Shown piece by piece: positions 11,851-22,030 of a stretch of 64,000 bases of DNA. How positions within the stretch are numbered: the stretch's first letter is position 1; every line of letters starts with the position of its first letter. The DNA lies in NCBI GenBank assembly GCA_026008535.1, contig BRKX01000015.1, positions 25,627,501 to 25,691,500 of the forward strand, in the 5' to 3' direction. The stretch comes from Perilla frutescens (taxonomy: Eukaryota > Streptophyta > Magnoliopsida > Lamiales > Lamiaceae). Both the position numbers and the translations under genes were made by a program. Below the pieces are notes generated by a model, which ran no database searches, was not told where the DNA came from, and saw only the letters and a program-made list of their open reading frames with translations.

Positions 11851-12151
11851 AATAGACCATGCATGATAAAAAAATATTTAATACACTAACGCCATGACAT
11901 GCTTAAACCATATTTTTAAATATATTCTTATTACCATCAACTCAATCATGCAAAATTAATTATATTTTTAGCCTAAACCACATGCTGCTAAGCTTCGATT
12001 TTATATTGCTATACTATAAATGAAATCTTGCAAATAATAATGCATGCCAAGCCCATCTCGGCTGGCCCACCAACTTAATTAAAGCCAAAACCCACTTCTT
12101 TAAGTCCATTTTTTTTAATTTTATTCTCCAAATCAACCCAACATCTGCCAA

Positions 12152-12153
<2 letters not shown>

Positions 12154-12200
<47 letters not shown>
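12154..12200. repeat. (CT)n microsatellite
   Basis: A run of about 23 CT units inside the solo LTR. Confidence 0.9.
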
Positions 12201-12203
<3 letters not shown>

Positions 12204-13216
12204 GCTTCTTTACAACAAACACCACCATCTACTCTCCACCTCTCTACAGATTTACAGCAACATACCACAGACAACAACCAACAAAAAAAAATCCAACGAC
12301 ACTCCTGCAAAACAAATAGGATTAGAAAAAGTATTCAAGCCACTCAGAACTCCCTCTACCATTTACGTAAACCAGTAGAAGAAGTCTGCAACTTCTTCTT
12401 CTTCTACCGCCTGAACAACAACTAAGTTGCTACAGTCACCGCAAAGCCGCTGTCGCTATACTAGAACTCATCTCCCATGTCTCCAAAAACTCCTTCATCG
12501 AACTCGAAGCCACTGTATCGCAGATACATCTCTCCCACACCCGATCTTCCTCGACTCCTAAATTAATCCCTCCCCAAACTATGCAATGCGATGCATGAGA
12601 ATGAAAAAGAAAACAAACTAGAAGATATGTCCGCACCTTGAAACGAAGATAGAAATCTTAAAGAAAAAGATCGAGCAACCTCTTGGTTTTTGCTTGCATT
12701 GGTTTAGGTATGAGGGGAAAGTTAATATGAGCCCTCTATTTATACTGATAGATTAGGGTTAGGGCTAAGTTTCAAGGTTATCAATAAAAACCAACTTGAT
12801 AAGATTAAAGGATAAGTCTTGGAGAATTTTAAGGTTACGAAGTTTCCTGCCAAACCATTTCGTGGAGAGAAAGAAAGAAAAAAAAAGTTCTAGAATTTTG
12901 GGCTTCATGACATTGGGCTCTAAATAAAATATTTGGGCTTCAAAATAAAACTTGAGCTAAGAAAAATAAATAAATAAATAAATAGACTCAAATTGTAGAA
13001 AAATGGGCCCATAAAAGAAAATAAAATACTATATGCATCATCATGATATAAAATAACCATGCTATAAAAATAAATTCATGCTTCCTTATTTATTAAACTT
13101 ACTACGCGCGACTTATTAGACTTAAGCAATTAATATCACACATAAATAAATAAAACAAATATAATATTTCATGAAAAATGTAGCAATTTAAATATTAGAA
13201 AAATCGGGTCTCTACA

Positions 13217-13221
13217 ATATT
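13217..13221. repeat. Target-site duplication ATATT, right copy
   Basis: Identical to 11092-11096. Confidence 0.75.
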
Positions 13222-13980
13222 ATAATTGGTAAGAAAATATTTTATTAAAGAAAATAATATACTATCAAGTAAGATTGCATTAAGAACAATTAAAATTTTA
13301 GTCAGATATTGTGGTTAAAAGAGTTTACTCTCTTATTCACATGACCTTGCAATATCATCGATGGTTTATATGAGTATCTATATAAGTGATTGATTAAAAT
13401 TTGTAAATGAAAAGGTCTCGTTTTATATGCAATAATGGTTCTCCAAAAGAGGAGTCTGTTGCCCTAGTTTTCAATAGTTCGGAGATTTATACTAGTCCAA
13501 TTTTATGCATTTAAATAAAAATAAGGATGCATAAATAGCTAGAAGATTGATAATGAGTTCTATAATTTTGGCATTAGTTCAATATTTCGATTAGGCGTGA
13601 ATTTGTTTTGTCAAATGCTCAAATTTAAAAGATTGTTAACTAGAGTCTACGGTCATCTCAATTAATGAAATAAGTCTCGTGTACATTTTCATCAATTTCA
13701 GGGGACTTAATCTTCTAGTATTATTGTAAATTTTATACATGAAATTGTCCAAACTTCTAAATGTATTTATTGTTTTAAAGATATTTATTTATAACATGGT
13801 ACACATTGTATTATATGACGCACTAACATAAATTTTCTCGAAGATCGAGGTTGAGTCTAATATATAGTTCTGTACACTCGATCGATGCACAAGAAAATAT
13901 CCACCAATTTTTTTCGAGGAGCAGGCAGTTATCTCTAAAACACAATTACACAAAGCATACCTCAATTTTTCCAAAAATAT
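13222..13980. other. Intergenic DNA, nothing recognised
   Basis: A+T-rich sequence without a convincing ORF, repeat or terminal inverted repeat. The minus-strand ORF 13789-13974 has no recognisable content. Confidence 0.5.
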
Positions 13981-13989
13981 TTATTTATT
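13981..13989. repeat. Putative 9-bp target-site duplication TTATTTATT, left copy
   Basis: Identical to 14803-14811. The sequence is low complexity, which weakens the evidence, but the 9-bp size fits Mutator-type insertion. Confidence 0.5.
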
Positions 13990-14802
13990 AGGGCATTCTC
14001 TTGTACATCAGATGACCCGGCCAACAATCCGGATCAGCCCAGCTTAAAAAAAAACCCCATTTTGTAGGCGTGTGTACCTCATGTTCGCGGGCCACGCGCC
14101 TGTATTATTATTATTTTTTTTTATTTTTTTTTTATTTTTTGATTTTTTTTTTCCAATTTTTCTGTTTTTTTTGTCCCCTCCACCAAATTGTATACCCTAA
14201 AATACAATTAGTAAATCCTAAAAATTGAAATGAATTAATTTAATTTTTTAAAATAAATATAAATATATATCTTAAAATTGATTTAATGGACCCTAAAATT
14301 AAAATAAATGATTTTTTTTAATTCGGCGACTTGTGCAATGCACTCGTCCAACGTTAACACGTGGGCTCGTGCATTGCGCTTGACAATTCATTTAATTTTT
14401 CGAAACAAATATATATGGTAATTGAAAAAAAAAACATAAACCCTAAAAAAACAACAAAAACCCCTAAAAAATACTAAAAAAACCCTAAAAAACTATGAAT
14501 CCTAAAAACCATGAACCCTAAAAAAACATAAACTCTAAAAAAACACAACAAAAACCCCTAATAAATACTAAAAAACCATAAAAAACTATGAACCCTAAAA
14601 AAACCTAAACCCCCTAAACTCTAAACATTAATTTGAATGAAAAAAATCATAATTTAAACTATATAAACTCATAAAAGATAAGTGATACCTTTTAGTGTAA
14701 AGATTGATACTACATTTTACTAATTTTTTTTTGGTGGAGCGCGGGCGGATTGGATCGTCTGATGGGCCGGCCCATACATCCTGATGTACAGGAGTGTTGG
14801 CG
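13990..14802. mobile_element. Non-autonomous DNA element with imperfect TIRs, Mutator-like
   Basis: The left end (CTCTTGTACATCAGATG at about 13998) and the reverse complement of the right end (CTCCTGTACATCAGGATG, about 14776-14793) are similar inverted repeats, each followed inward by a CCGGCC-containing segment. The 813-bp element has no coding capacity and is flanked by the 9-bp repeat TTATTTATT. Its right half holds degenerate CCCTAAA-like repeats. Confidence 0.6.
14442..14625. repeat. Degenerate telomere-like (CCCTAAA)n tract
   Basis: Repeated AACCCTAAAAAA and ACCCCTAAAAAATACT variants run through this stretch. They resemble the plant telomere unit CCCTAAA but with longer A runs. The tract lies inside the Mutator-like element. 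Confidence 0.6.
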
Positions 14803-14811
14803 TTATTTATT
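14803..14811. repeat. Putative 9-bp target-site duplication TTATTTATT, right copy
   Basis: Identical to 13981-13989. Confidence 0.5.
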
Positions 14812-15235
14812 TTTTCGACCGGGGAGACGTAATAGGGTACTCGGAGAGTGTGATGAATTATTATAACATGACATTATTAGACTATTTATTAAACAATATA
14901 TTTTTATTTTTCTTTTTGAAAAAACAGAGTGATTTTATGAATTTGACCCTTTTTTATCTAATTCACGGGAAAATTTTGCATACTATTCCGATGAAAAATA
15001 GAACTAAAAATTGATTTCGTATTGACCTCAAATTTGTTAAATATTTTTAATAATAATAATATTAACATTAATATTAAAATTGAATTACTTTGACGTATGG
15101 ATTTTGTTAAGTAAATTGCCTTCAAGATGAAAAAAATTGTACTTACCATATATAATATTATCCTTACCTTGTGAATAATAATAATAAAATATGATCAACA
15201 AAATTTAATACGGAGAACCGTATCAAATATGAAAT

Positions 15236-15884
15236 CTGAACAGAGCATCACAATCGCCTACTTCCCCGGCAAAAGATCATATTCTCTTTTCTTTTTCATG
15301 TAGAGAACAACAACAGTTAATTAGGTCTCAACCTTTTTTCAGCACCCAAAAAACCCATTAAATCTCTGTTCGTATTCAAATTTATGTAGATTTCAGAAAT
15401 TTCTTCTTTTTTTGAAACGGTAAACCATCGTCCAGTTGCAATTTTACTTGTACAAATTTCCTTTTTGCTCTAATTTTTGGATTATTGAATTGTTCATGCA
15501 AGTGGAATTCGTGTGAACTAAACATTTTTTTCTTTTTTTTAAAAAAAAAGGATTGGTGACGATAGTCATTGCTAACAATGCTTATTGTATGCTATGGTGC
15601 AAAAAGTTCACCCTTTTCTTGATTTTTGTTTTCTTTAAGAATTTTAATTTTCATGATTAAATCCGCAACTTCGTTTCGTTCATGGAATGCAACTTTATCC
15701 TTTTAGAACAGCCCTCTATAATTTTTCTCTAATGGTTACATGATCAGTTGATGAGATATACTAATCTGATTTTACTCTAGCTGTTACTATTTCATATTAC
15801 ATGATATATGGATGAGAATTCAGGGAATTACTCTGTTTGAATTTTAGAATGTTGTATGAAGTCACTAACTAGTTCATCCCTTTG

Positions 15885-15923
<39 letters not shown>

Positions 15924-15997
15924 CTAATGTATGAATCTGTTGACATTGTAACATTGTGATTGATGGTTAATGCAATTTGGTGTAAAAATTTATGCAG
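15236..15997 (+). other. Probable 5'UTR exon and 5'UTR intron of the RING-H2 gene
   Basis: A GC-richer, C/T-rich segment at about 15240-15419 ends in a possible donor (ACG|GTAAAC, 15419/15420). A matching acceptor TTTATGCAG ends at 15997, 16 bp before the start codon. The putative intron holds a (TA)n tract at 15889-15920. No TATA box is obvious. This exon is inferred only from splice-site-like sequence. Confidence 0.45.
15889..15920. repeat. (TA)n microsatellite in 5'UTR intron
   Basis: About 16 TA units in the intron upstream of the RING gene start codon. Confidence 0.85.
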
Positions 15998-16013
15998 AGA
16001 GGTGGGCTGCATC

Positions 16014-17482
16014 ATGGGTGGCTTTTGTAGTTGTTTTCATGTTCCTGATGAGCAACAGGATGCTGACACGTCCGACACTTGTTTTTGTCCTCCATGCTTA
16101 ATTCAAAATTTCAAGAACAAGGTATAGTTAAAGCTATTATTTTGGGTAATTTAATGTTTTACATTCATTCAAGCATGGAATGTATCCCTCATCATATCAT
16201 GAGTAGTGTATTTGAGTTGTAAAACTGTTGAAAGTGGGCTTAATTTTCAGATTTGTAGTTGATTTTTGGGAGATTTATGATCAGCATCAGCATGCTGCTT
16301 TTTCTGGTGTTATTTTTGTTGGTGCAGCATTTGAATCGATATTTGCAAAGTCGACAAAGAAACGAGATCACTTCATCTAATCAACAGCAGGAATCTCCTT
16401 CAAATCCTGGATTAGTTCTCAACAATGCAGCAGCAGCAGCAGCTGGCAGTGGGCCTCATGATGGAGCCAGTTTCAGGCAACATAGTGGAGAACCCGAACC
16501 CGAACCAGTCGAACAAAGTGAAGATGTTGGAGCAAACACAAAATCTAGACATGGACTCCGAATACTTGTCTCTCCCAATAAAGAGCAGATCGTGTCTAAA
16601 TCCTCTGCTGTAGTTTTGTCATTCCAACATACGTTTCCTTCATCAGTTGATCGTGAAGAAGAGTGTCCAACATGTCTTGAAGGTATGGTATAGTATAGTA
16701 TACTTGTCTGTGCCGTCCTCTGATCCCTTTCTCTCGTGCTCGTTCATAGCCATAGGTTGTCGTTGGCTGAACCAGAAGTACGTTTTGAAATTTGACATGA
16801 TCCATTACAATATATGCAACTGTTACCATCATCACTTTTAAATTAAAATTGGATTTTATCATGCCACTTTCTAAATAGTTGCCTTTTCACAGAATATACC
16901 CCTGAAAATCCCAAGATAATCGCAAAGTGTTGTCATCATTATCACCTCAGTTGTATCTACGAGTGGATGGAGAGAAATTCAAATTGTCCGGTTTGTGGGA
17001 AGGTATCTATCTCTCTTTAATTTGTCGATCCATCAATATATATTCTTGTTGCTTTCTATATATTTTTTCCATTTTTATTTTTATTTGGGTGAGTAATAAC
17101 TGAATTTGCATTAGCTGATGGCTAGTTAGCCTATGATGTACGTGTCAAATAGAGTAAACAGTCGTTCATGATGATGTGCTTATAATCTAGCTAAGTGCAT
17201 GTTAATTATGCGCCTCTAATTGTAAAGATTGATTGACATCTTATCTCAAAATCATGAATGGAAGTTAATTACACCAATTATTTGGAGCAAAATCACTTGA
17301 GAGTATTCTTAATGTTGGTTACATCAACTAGGATAAGAATGCTTATGGATGAAATTAAGGAAAAAAGATGAAAGAATTTGAAAACAACATAGTTAAGTGG
17401 AAGTATCTGTATTTAGTAAAAGATGCAGGCTTTTACTGATTCCCTCCTCTGTTTTATGTAGGTGATGCTCTTCAATGAATGA
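16014..17482 (+). CDS. RING-H2 finger E3 ubiquitin ligase (At3g02290-type), 4 coding exons
   Basis: Coding exons 16014-16121, 16328-16682, 16893-17002 and 17462-17482, all with GT-AG introns and consistent phase, give a 197-residue protein. The start ATG lies in the first coding exon and yields MGG followed by closely spaced cysteines, which suggests N-myristoylation at Gly2 and nearby acylation, hence membrane attachment. The middle is low complexity with an Ala run and Glu/Pro repeats. The C-terminal RING-H2 is complete: C149-x2-C152-x14-C167-x-H169-x2-H172-x2-C175-x10-C186-x2-C189. The order and the tail (CPVCGKVMLFNE) match the small plant RING-H2 family around Arabidopsis At3g02290/At5g15790. 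Family role: E3 ligase that recruits an E2 through the RING; substrate unknown. No stop or frame break is seen. Its 3' end faces the AP1-like gene. Confidence 0.9.
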
Positions 17483-17650
17483 AGCCTCAACTTGAATGAG
17501 AATTTCAACAATGCATTGCAGAGTTCCCCTCAAAAGAGTGGTCATCCAATACGTTTCTTGTTTTTCTTCACTCTATTTTTTTTTTTGTAATTAATGGATT
17601 CCGTCCTTAATCTCTCTCTCTCTCTTCTCGTACGTGCACATTTTCATTGA

Positions 17651-17699
<49 letters not shown>

Positions 17700-17966
17700 A
17701 GATAAGGATGTGCATATCTTAATTGGGTCATGTAGCAACAATGCAACATATAAGAGATTCTACATGAATTACACACATATTACATTATATTCAATACTAG
17801 AATGAGTTATTCCTCTGTTTACAGTCAAGAGCAGTAGTAGAACGCATTCTGACTCACAGATTTACACAGACATGAACAAAGTACTACAGTACTTAAATAT
17901 TAGAACAATAACAACGTACATAAATAAATACAGCGTCTTATTCTCACACAGATTAGTACTAATTAA
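17483..17966. other. Shared 3' intergenic segment between convergent genes
   Basis: This 484-bp gap lies between the stop codon of the RING gene (+) and the stop codon of the AP1-like gene (-). It must hold both 3'UTRs and poly(A) sites. It contains a T-run near 17577 and a (TA)n tract at 17655-17696. Confidence 0.75.
17655..17696. repeat. (TA)n microsatellite
   Basis: About 21 TA units in the gap between the two convergent genes. Confidence 0.9.
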
Positions 17967-18346
17967 TCATGCAGCAAAGCATCCGAGGTGACAAGAATAG
18001 AGTGAATCAAGAGTGAGATCGAGCTCGTTCCTTCTAGCTTCCGATGCTTCATCGTAAGCGCCGTCGCCCCTGAGAATTACACAGCCGACATATATATCAT
18101 GATGTGGGGGAGAATGGAATCCAATGGCTCAAACATTGTTTGATTCTATTGTTAGAGAGAGAAGATTATCACCCAATGTTCAAGCAAGGAAGTTGATTTG
18201 CCATCAGGAATTGAGGCTGTGCTTGTGCTGCTGCTGGTGGCGGCAGCGCTGCTGTGTTAGCGCTGGGGTTTTGCGCCTCCCACTGTCCCATTTCCTTCTC
18301 CTTCTCTTTGATCTATTTCATATAATGGTTTATATATACTTGTAAA

Positions 18347-18384
<38 letters not shown>

Positions 18385-19503
18385 TCTTTGCCAGCATGCC
18401 GTTTTGCTCATGTATAGCCTTCTCCTGAAATAATAAAAAAGAAGCAGCAGTAGTTAAAAAAGGCATATCTTATGTTTTGTTTTTTGAGGATAAAAAGATC
18501 TTAGTAGCTCCAAAGAATTAGTGGTTCAATTATATATTCTGTTACATTTTTCTTATTTCATTCCATCAAATATGTCACATGTATATTGCAATGTCATAAA
18601 ATATAACAGTAGATATATATATGATATCTAATACCTGAAATGTTGATAGCATGAAACATGAAAGGTAACACGAATATATTTTAACATGAAATCTCGTAGG
18701 CCAAATAAAGCATTTTTCAGAATAGTAAGGTACCAAGTAGAGCAATTTTCAGAATAGTAAGGACCATGCATGCCCTAATTTTATGCAGAAAGGATCTTGG
18801 AAAACTATTTATTTTAGCCATGGTAATTATAACTCTTTCATTAAGTATTAACATATATCTTTAAGAGTTTAACATACCATCAAACACTCCAATAATTTAC
18901 TCTAGATGTAAAATTCAACATCTTATAAATTCCAAAAACATGCAACAAAATGTTGAAACTTATAAACTACTTAAAATAAGCTTGTCAAAGAGAAGTTTAG
19001 TAATATTAATGTGACAAGACCACTAGCATGTAGCTTAGTTGTTATTTCTCTCCGTGTAAGGATGAAAGACCCGGGTACGAATCTTGATCCCTCCAAAAAT
19101 TTTTAATGTTACAAGGGGCATTATTATTCTTGGATAATTAATCCAAAGCTACATGAATGTGGTGTAACAATGTTAATCTCTTTATAGAAACAATGCAACA
19201 TTAAGCATGTCACGAAACTTAGCTAATGTAACACAAAAGAAAATGATCGAATGTCTTAACTTATGGTGAAGGAATTAATTATTTCAAATATGCTCGACAT
19301 CTCCACATAGTTGGAGATGATATTCACAACATATAATTAAGCTTGCACGAGTCGTAATTAAGAAGTAATTAAATATCTAACTAATGTACAAACCTTTCGC
19401 TGCAACTCCGAGATTGAATCAAACAATAGCTGATTCTGTAAACAAATGGAAATCACATTAGTTATATGCATCACACAATGTCATGCAAAATATTTCAGAT
19501 ATA

Positions 19504-19583
<80 letters not shown>

Positions 19584-21938
19584 CTTTTCTTGATCGGATG
19601 TTCTTAAGAGCACCATCAAGCTGTTGCTCCAGGTTCTGCAGATCTTTCACGCTCATCGAGTCGAGATCTTCTCCTATGTAGTGCCTGATCAAGCATGTAA
19701 TTATTTAAAACAAAAAATGAATCACAAAAATCACCTATATATGATTGTGTGTGTATCTGCGATTACAACTAAAATACCTATGATTTCTTTGCAAGAGCTC
19801 GATTCTGGCCTTAAGTTTGCTGTGTTCGAGGGTCCAATTAACCTGCAAAAAGTCCAACATAAAATTATAGCGACCTTACATAGATAAGGTTACGATGTTT
19901 AATTAATATATAGTATATAACTCGATCAATGTTAATTAGGACACGGCATTAATATTAAACGTGACGATCGATAATTTCATTTGCACTTACAGGTGACTCG
20001 GGCTCATTAGCAATTAACTGTCTTTCTGCAAATGAGTATCTCTCATACTTCTCCAGGATCCTGTCCATGCTGTTTTAATTTTCACCACATCCATATATAT
20101 TATCAGTTAATCTTTAAATTAAAAAGATTAATAATACCTAACAAATTTTTGTAGATGTACGTACATTTTTAGCAATGAAAGAGATGGTAAACTCAACATT
20201 AACATTATATAATAAGTGATTATGAACTGTGGGAATATTAATTTCTTTATGAAAAGTCGATCCAATTAATATATTTTATTTTATGACATAAAACATTAAA
20301 TTGGAACATACCATATAACAGAAAAAATATAAAAAGTAAATGATGTGTAAAATTAAAAATCATACCCTATTACCTAGCAACACACGAAAAAGTTAGTGAT
20401 GTGTGAAATCATACCTAATCGCCTATACATGAATAAAAAAAAAACATTTTTTCTTCATACCAGAATCAATCATAACTCCACGTTGTCAAAAGTATGTTTA
20501 TGAATCAGATAGATTAGATTGACAATACATATAATTGAATATTTGAAGGATTACATGCATGATCTAACAAGCTTAAAATTATTCAATCCACCAAAATTTT
20601 TATAAATCGAAACTATCTAAATCGATCACCCTTGGATGTCCTTTACATTACAAAATGATAAAATTATAAGACAGAAAATATAAAAGACTGGAACTGGAGC
20701 ATAGTTATTACTTTTGGTCCTCCCTCACTGGCTCTCTCTTTCTCTCTCTAGTGCAACCCATCTACTAACATTACTTCTATATAGCTACCAATATTCATTG
20801 TTCTGCAGAGAATCGTAGCCATTCTACAAATACATATATTTAAATTGGGCATTTGACTTCTTTCCTATATTATCTATTCGCATTTTTTCGTCTATTCGAA
20901 GTCTGTTTGGACTGATTCAGCTTTGGTGAGGAAAGAGAGAGAGGAACACTTCCCTCAAAAAAGAAAAAAAAATTATAGAGAGAGAAAACTCAAACTGGAA
21001 TTATAGGAAAATAAACTGTCGTTTTTCTTGTACATGCAATTCGAGGAATTATATATTTCAATATTATTTCCATACTTATCAAGAGAAGAGAAGAAAAAAA
21101 TAGCAATTCTTCTCTATATGACTAGGTTTTGAGATTTCCTACTTCCTAGAGTGGAAAAGAAAAATACAACCTAAAACACAGCAAAAGGGAGCAGAAGAAA
21201 TGTCAGAAAAAATGACAACTTTTGTTAGAATTTTGTATTATAACATAAACATATAGCTAGAATGCAGAAAATCCGCTGGTCATAAACCTCATTTTTACAC
21301 GTGCTTGGTTGCTATAATTATATCAACTGTCACCACGAATATAACGTTATGACCAAAACGACTTATTGCATTCATTCATTCATATCATCCATATTTAAAT
21401 AAAATATAATTAATCTAAAAATTTTATCATGTAATCTAAATCTACTGTTACAGTTATGAGGAAAATTTATCATGTGCAAAATCATTGTGGAAAAATTATG
21501 AGGAAACTGTCTAAAATTAGTTGTGAAAAGAATAAAATAAAATATCGACCTAATTATCCTAAACTTTGCTCAAACATTAAAGTTTAAGGTGAGGTAGACA
21601 AAAATATATATGAGGAGAAAACCCTACTAAAAAAAATGAAGAGAACAACAGATCTCACAGAGGTAGAGTACTAATTAAAAATAATATTCTCAGAAGATAA
21701 AAAAAAAAAATTGAAGAAGAAATTAAGAGATGAAAGAAATAGAGTAGTGTTACCACGAATCAGTGGAATACTCAAAGAGCTTCCCTTTGTGAGAAAAAAC
21801 AATCAAAGCAACTTCGGCATCGCAGAGGACGGAGATCTCGTGAGCTTTCTTCAGCAAACCACCTCTCCTCTTCGAGAAAGTCACCTGTCTGTTGATCTTG
21901 TTCTCTATCCTCCTCAGCTGAACCTTCCCTCTACCCAT
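17967..21938 (-). CDS. AP1: MADS-box transcription factor, euAP1/SQUAMOSA clade, 8 exons
   Basis: Eight exons on the minus strand: 21938-21754, 20069-19991, 19842-19778, 19684-19585, 19435-19394, 18424-18383, 18312-18173 and 18069-17967 (185, 79, 65, 100, 42, 42, 140, 103 nt). All junctions are GT-AG and in phase, giving 251 residues. Exons 1-6 have the canonical MIKC sizes. Residues 1-61 are the MADS domain (MGRGKVQLRRIENKINRQVT start). The I and K regions follow (ERYSFAERQL, LKARIELLQRNHR, GEDLDSMSVKDLQNLEQQL, IRSRK). The C-terminus has the euAP1 motif RRNELDLTL and ends CHLGCFAA, with the CFAA farnesylation-type tail, so it belongs to euAP1, not FUL. In the family it binds CArG boxes with SEP partners and specifies floral meristem and sepal/petal identity. 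Text is very near Antirrhinum SQUA. It looks intact; the intron 6 donor is the weak GTCTCT. Confidence 0.95.
18349..18380. repeat. (GA)n microsatellite at the intron 6 donor of AP1-like gene
   Basis: On the coding strand this is (CT)n starting 2-3 bases inside intron 6, directly after exon 6 (AAG|GTCTCT). Intron 6 is only 70 bp long, and nearly half of it is this repeat. Confidence 0.85.
19020..19165 (+). mobile_element. tRNA-derived SINE-like element in AP1 intron 5
   Basis: TAGCTTAGTTGT (about 19029) resembles a pol III A box, and GGGTACGAATC (about 19073) a B box, about 45 bp apart, with GCATGTAGCTTAG at the tRNA-like head. The 3' end and target-site duplication are not clear. It is antisense to the AP1-like gene, in the 969-bp intron 18425-19393. 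Confidence 0.45.
19501..19583. repeat. (ATATGT)n microsatellite in AP1 intron 4
   Basis: About 13 hexamer units of TATATG/ATATGT stop one base before the exon 4 boundary region (donor GTACAT is part of the repeat). It makes long spurious ORFs on both strands. Confidence 0.9.
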
Positions 21939-21957
21939 TCTCGTCCTCAGCTCGGAT

Positions 21958-22004
21958 CCTTCTCTCTCTCTCTGGACTCTCTCTCTCCCTCTCTCTCTTC
22001 TTAA
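21958..22004 (-). promoter_or_regulatory. GA-rich 5'UTR/promoter tract of AP1-like gene
   Basis: On the coding strand this is a GAGAGA-rich run 20-66 bp upstream of the start codon. GAGA tracts of this kind are known targets of BASIC PENTACYSTEINE factors in plants. Function here is inferred from sequence only. Confidence 0.45.
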
Positions 22005-22020
22005 TTAATCGGTCCCGATA

Positions 22021-22030
22021 CCTAAAATGG
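22021..22030 (-). promoter_or_regulatory. Perfect CArG box upstream of AP1-like gene
   Basis: CCATTTTAGG on the coding strand (CCTAAAATGG on +) fits CC(A/T)6GG, the MADS-domain binding site. It lies 83 bp upstream of the ATG, consistent with regulation by MADS proteins, including self-regulation. One 10-bp match could be chance. Confidence 0.45.

Larger units (their letters stand above)
11097..13216. mobile_element. Solo LTR of a gypsy element, probably Tekay/Del-like (2,120 bp)
   Basis: It begins TGTAACGCCC and ends GGGTCTCTACA (TG...CA), with ATATT duplicated on both sides. It has no coding capacity, PBS or polypurine tract, so it is best read as a solo LTR. Size and terminal sequence resemble LTRs of Tekay/Del chromoviruses. 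The reverse-complement end GATTGGGCGTTACA suggests minus orientation, but I leave the strand open. It contains a GCCCGTAGGCTCTGCGTG tandem repeat, an (AT)n and a (CT)n tract. ORFs such as 12014-12310 are products of the (CT)n tract. Confidence 0.75.

Noticed and set aside
12014..12310. 98-codon minus ORF with an RERERE run
   Set aside because: Product of the (CT)n tract; no other coding signal.
16425..16862. ORFs overlapping the RING gene in other frames
   Set aside because: Shadows of the exon 2 coding frame; the spliced RING frame explains the region.
19020..19100. A functional tRNA gene
   Set aside because: Box A and B resemblance only; the sequence does not fold into a credible cloverleaf, so a SINE head is more likely.
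19466..19692. Overlapping ORFs on both strands rich in Ile-Cys or His-Ile repeats
   Set aside because: Produced by the (ATATGT)n microsatellite; the minus-strand ORF only includes exon 4 of the AP1-like gene.
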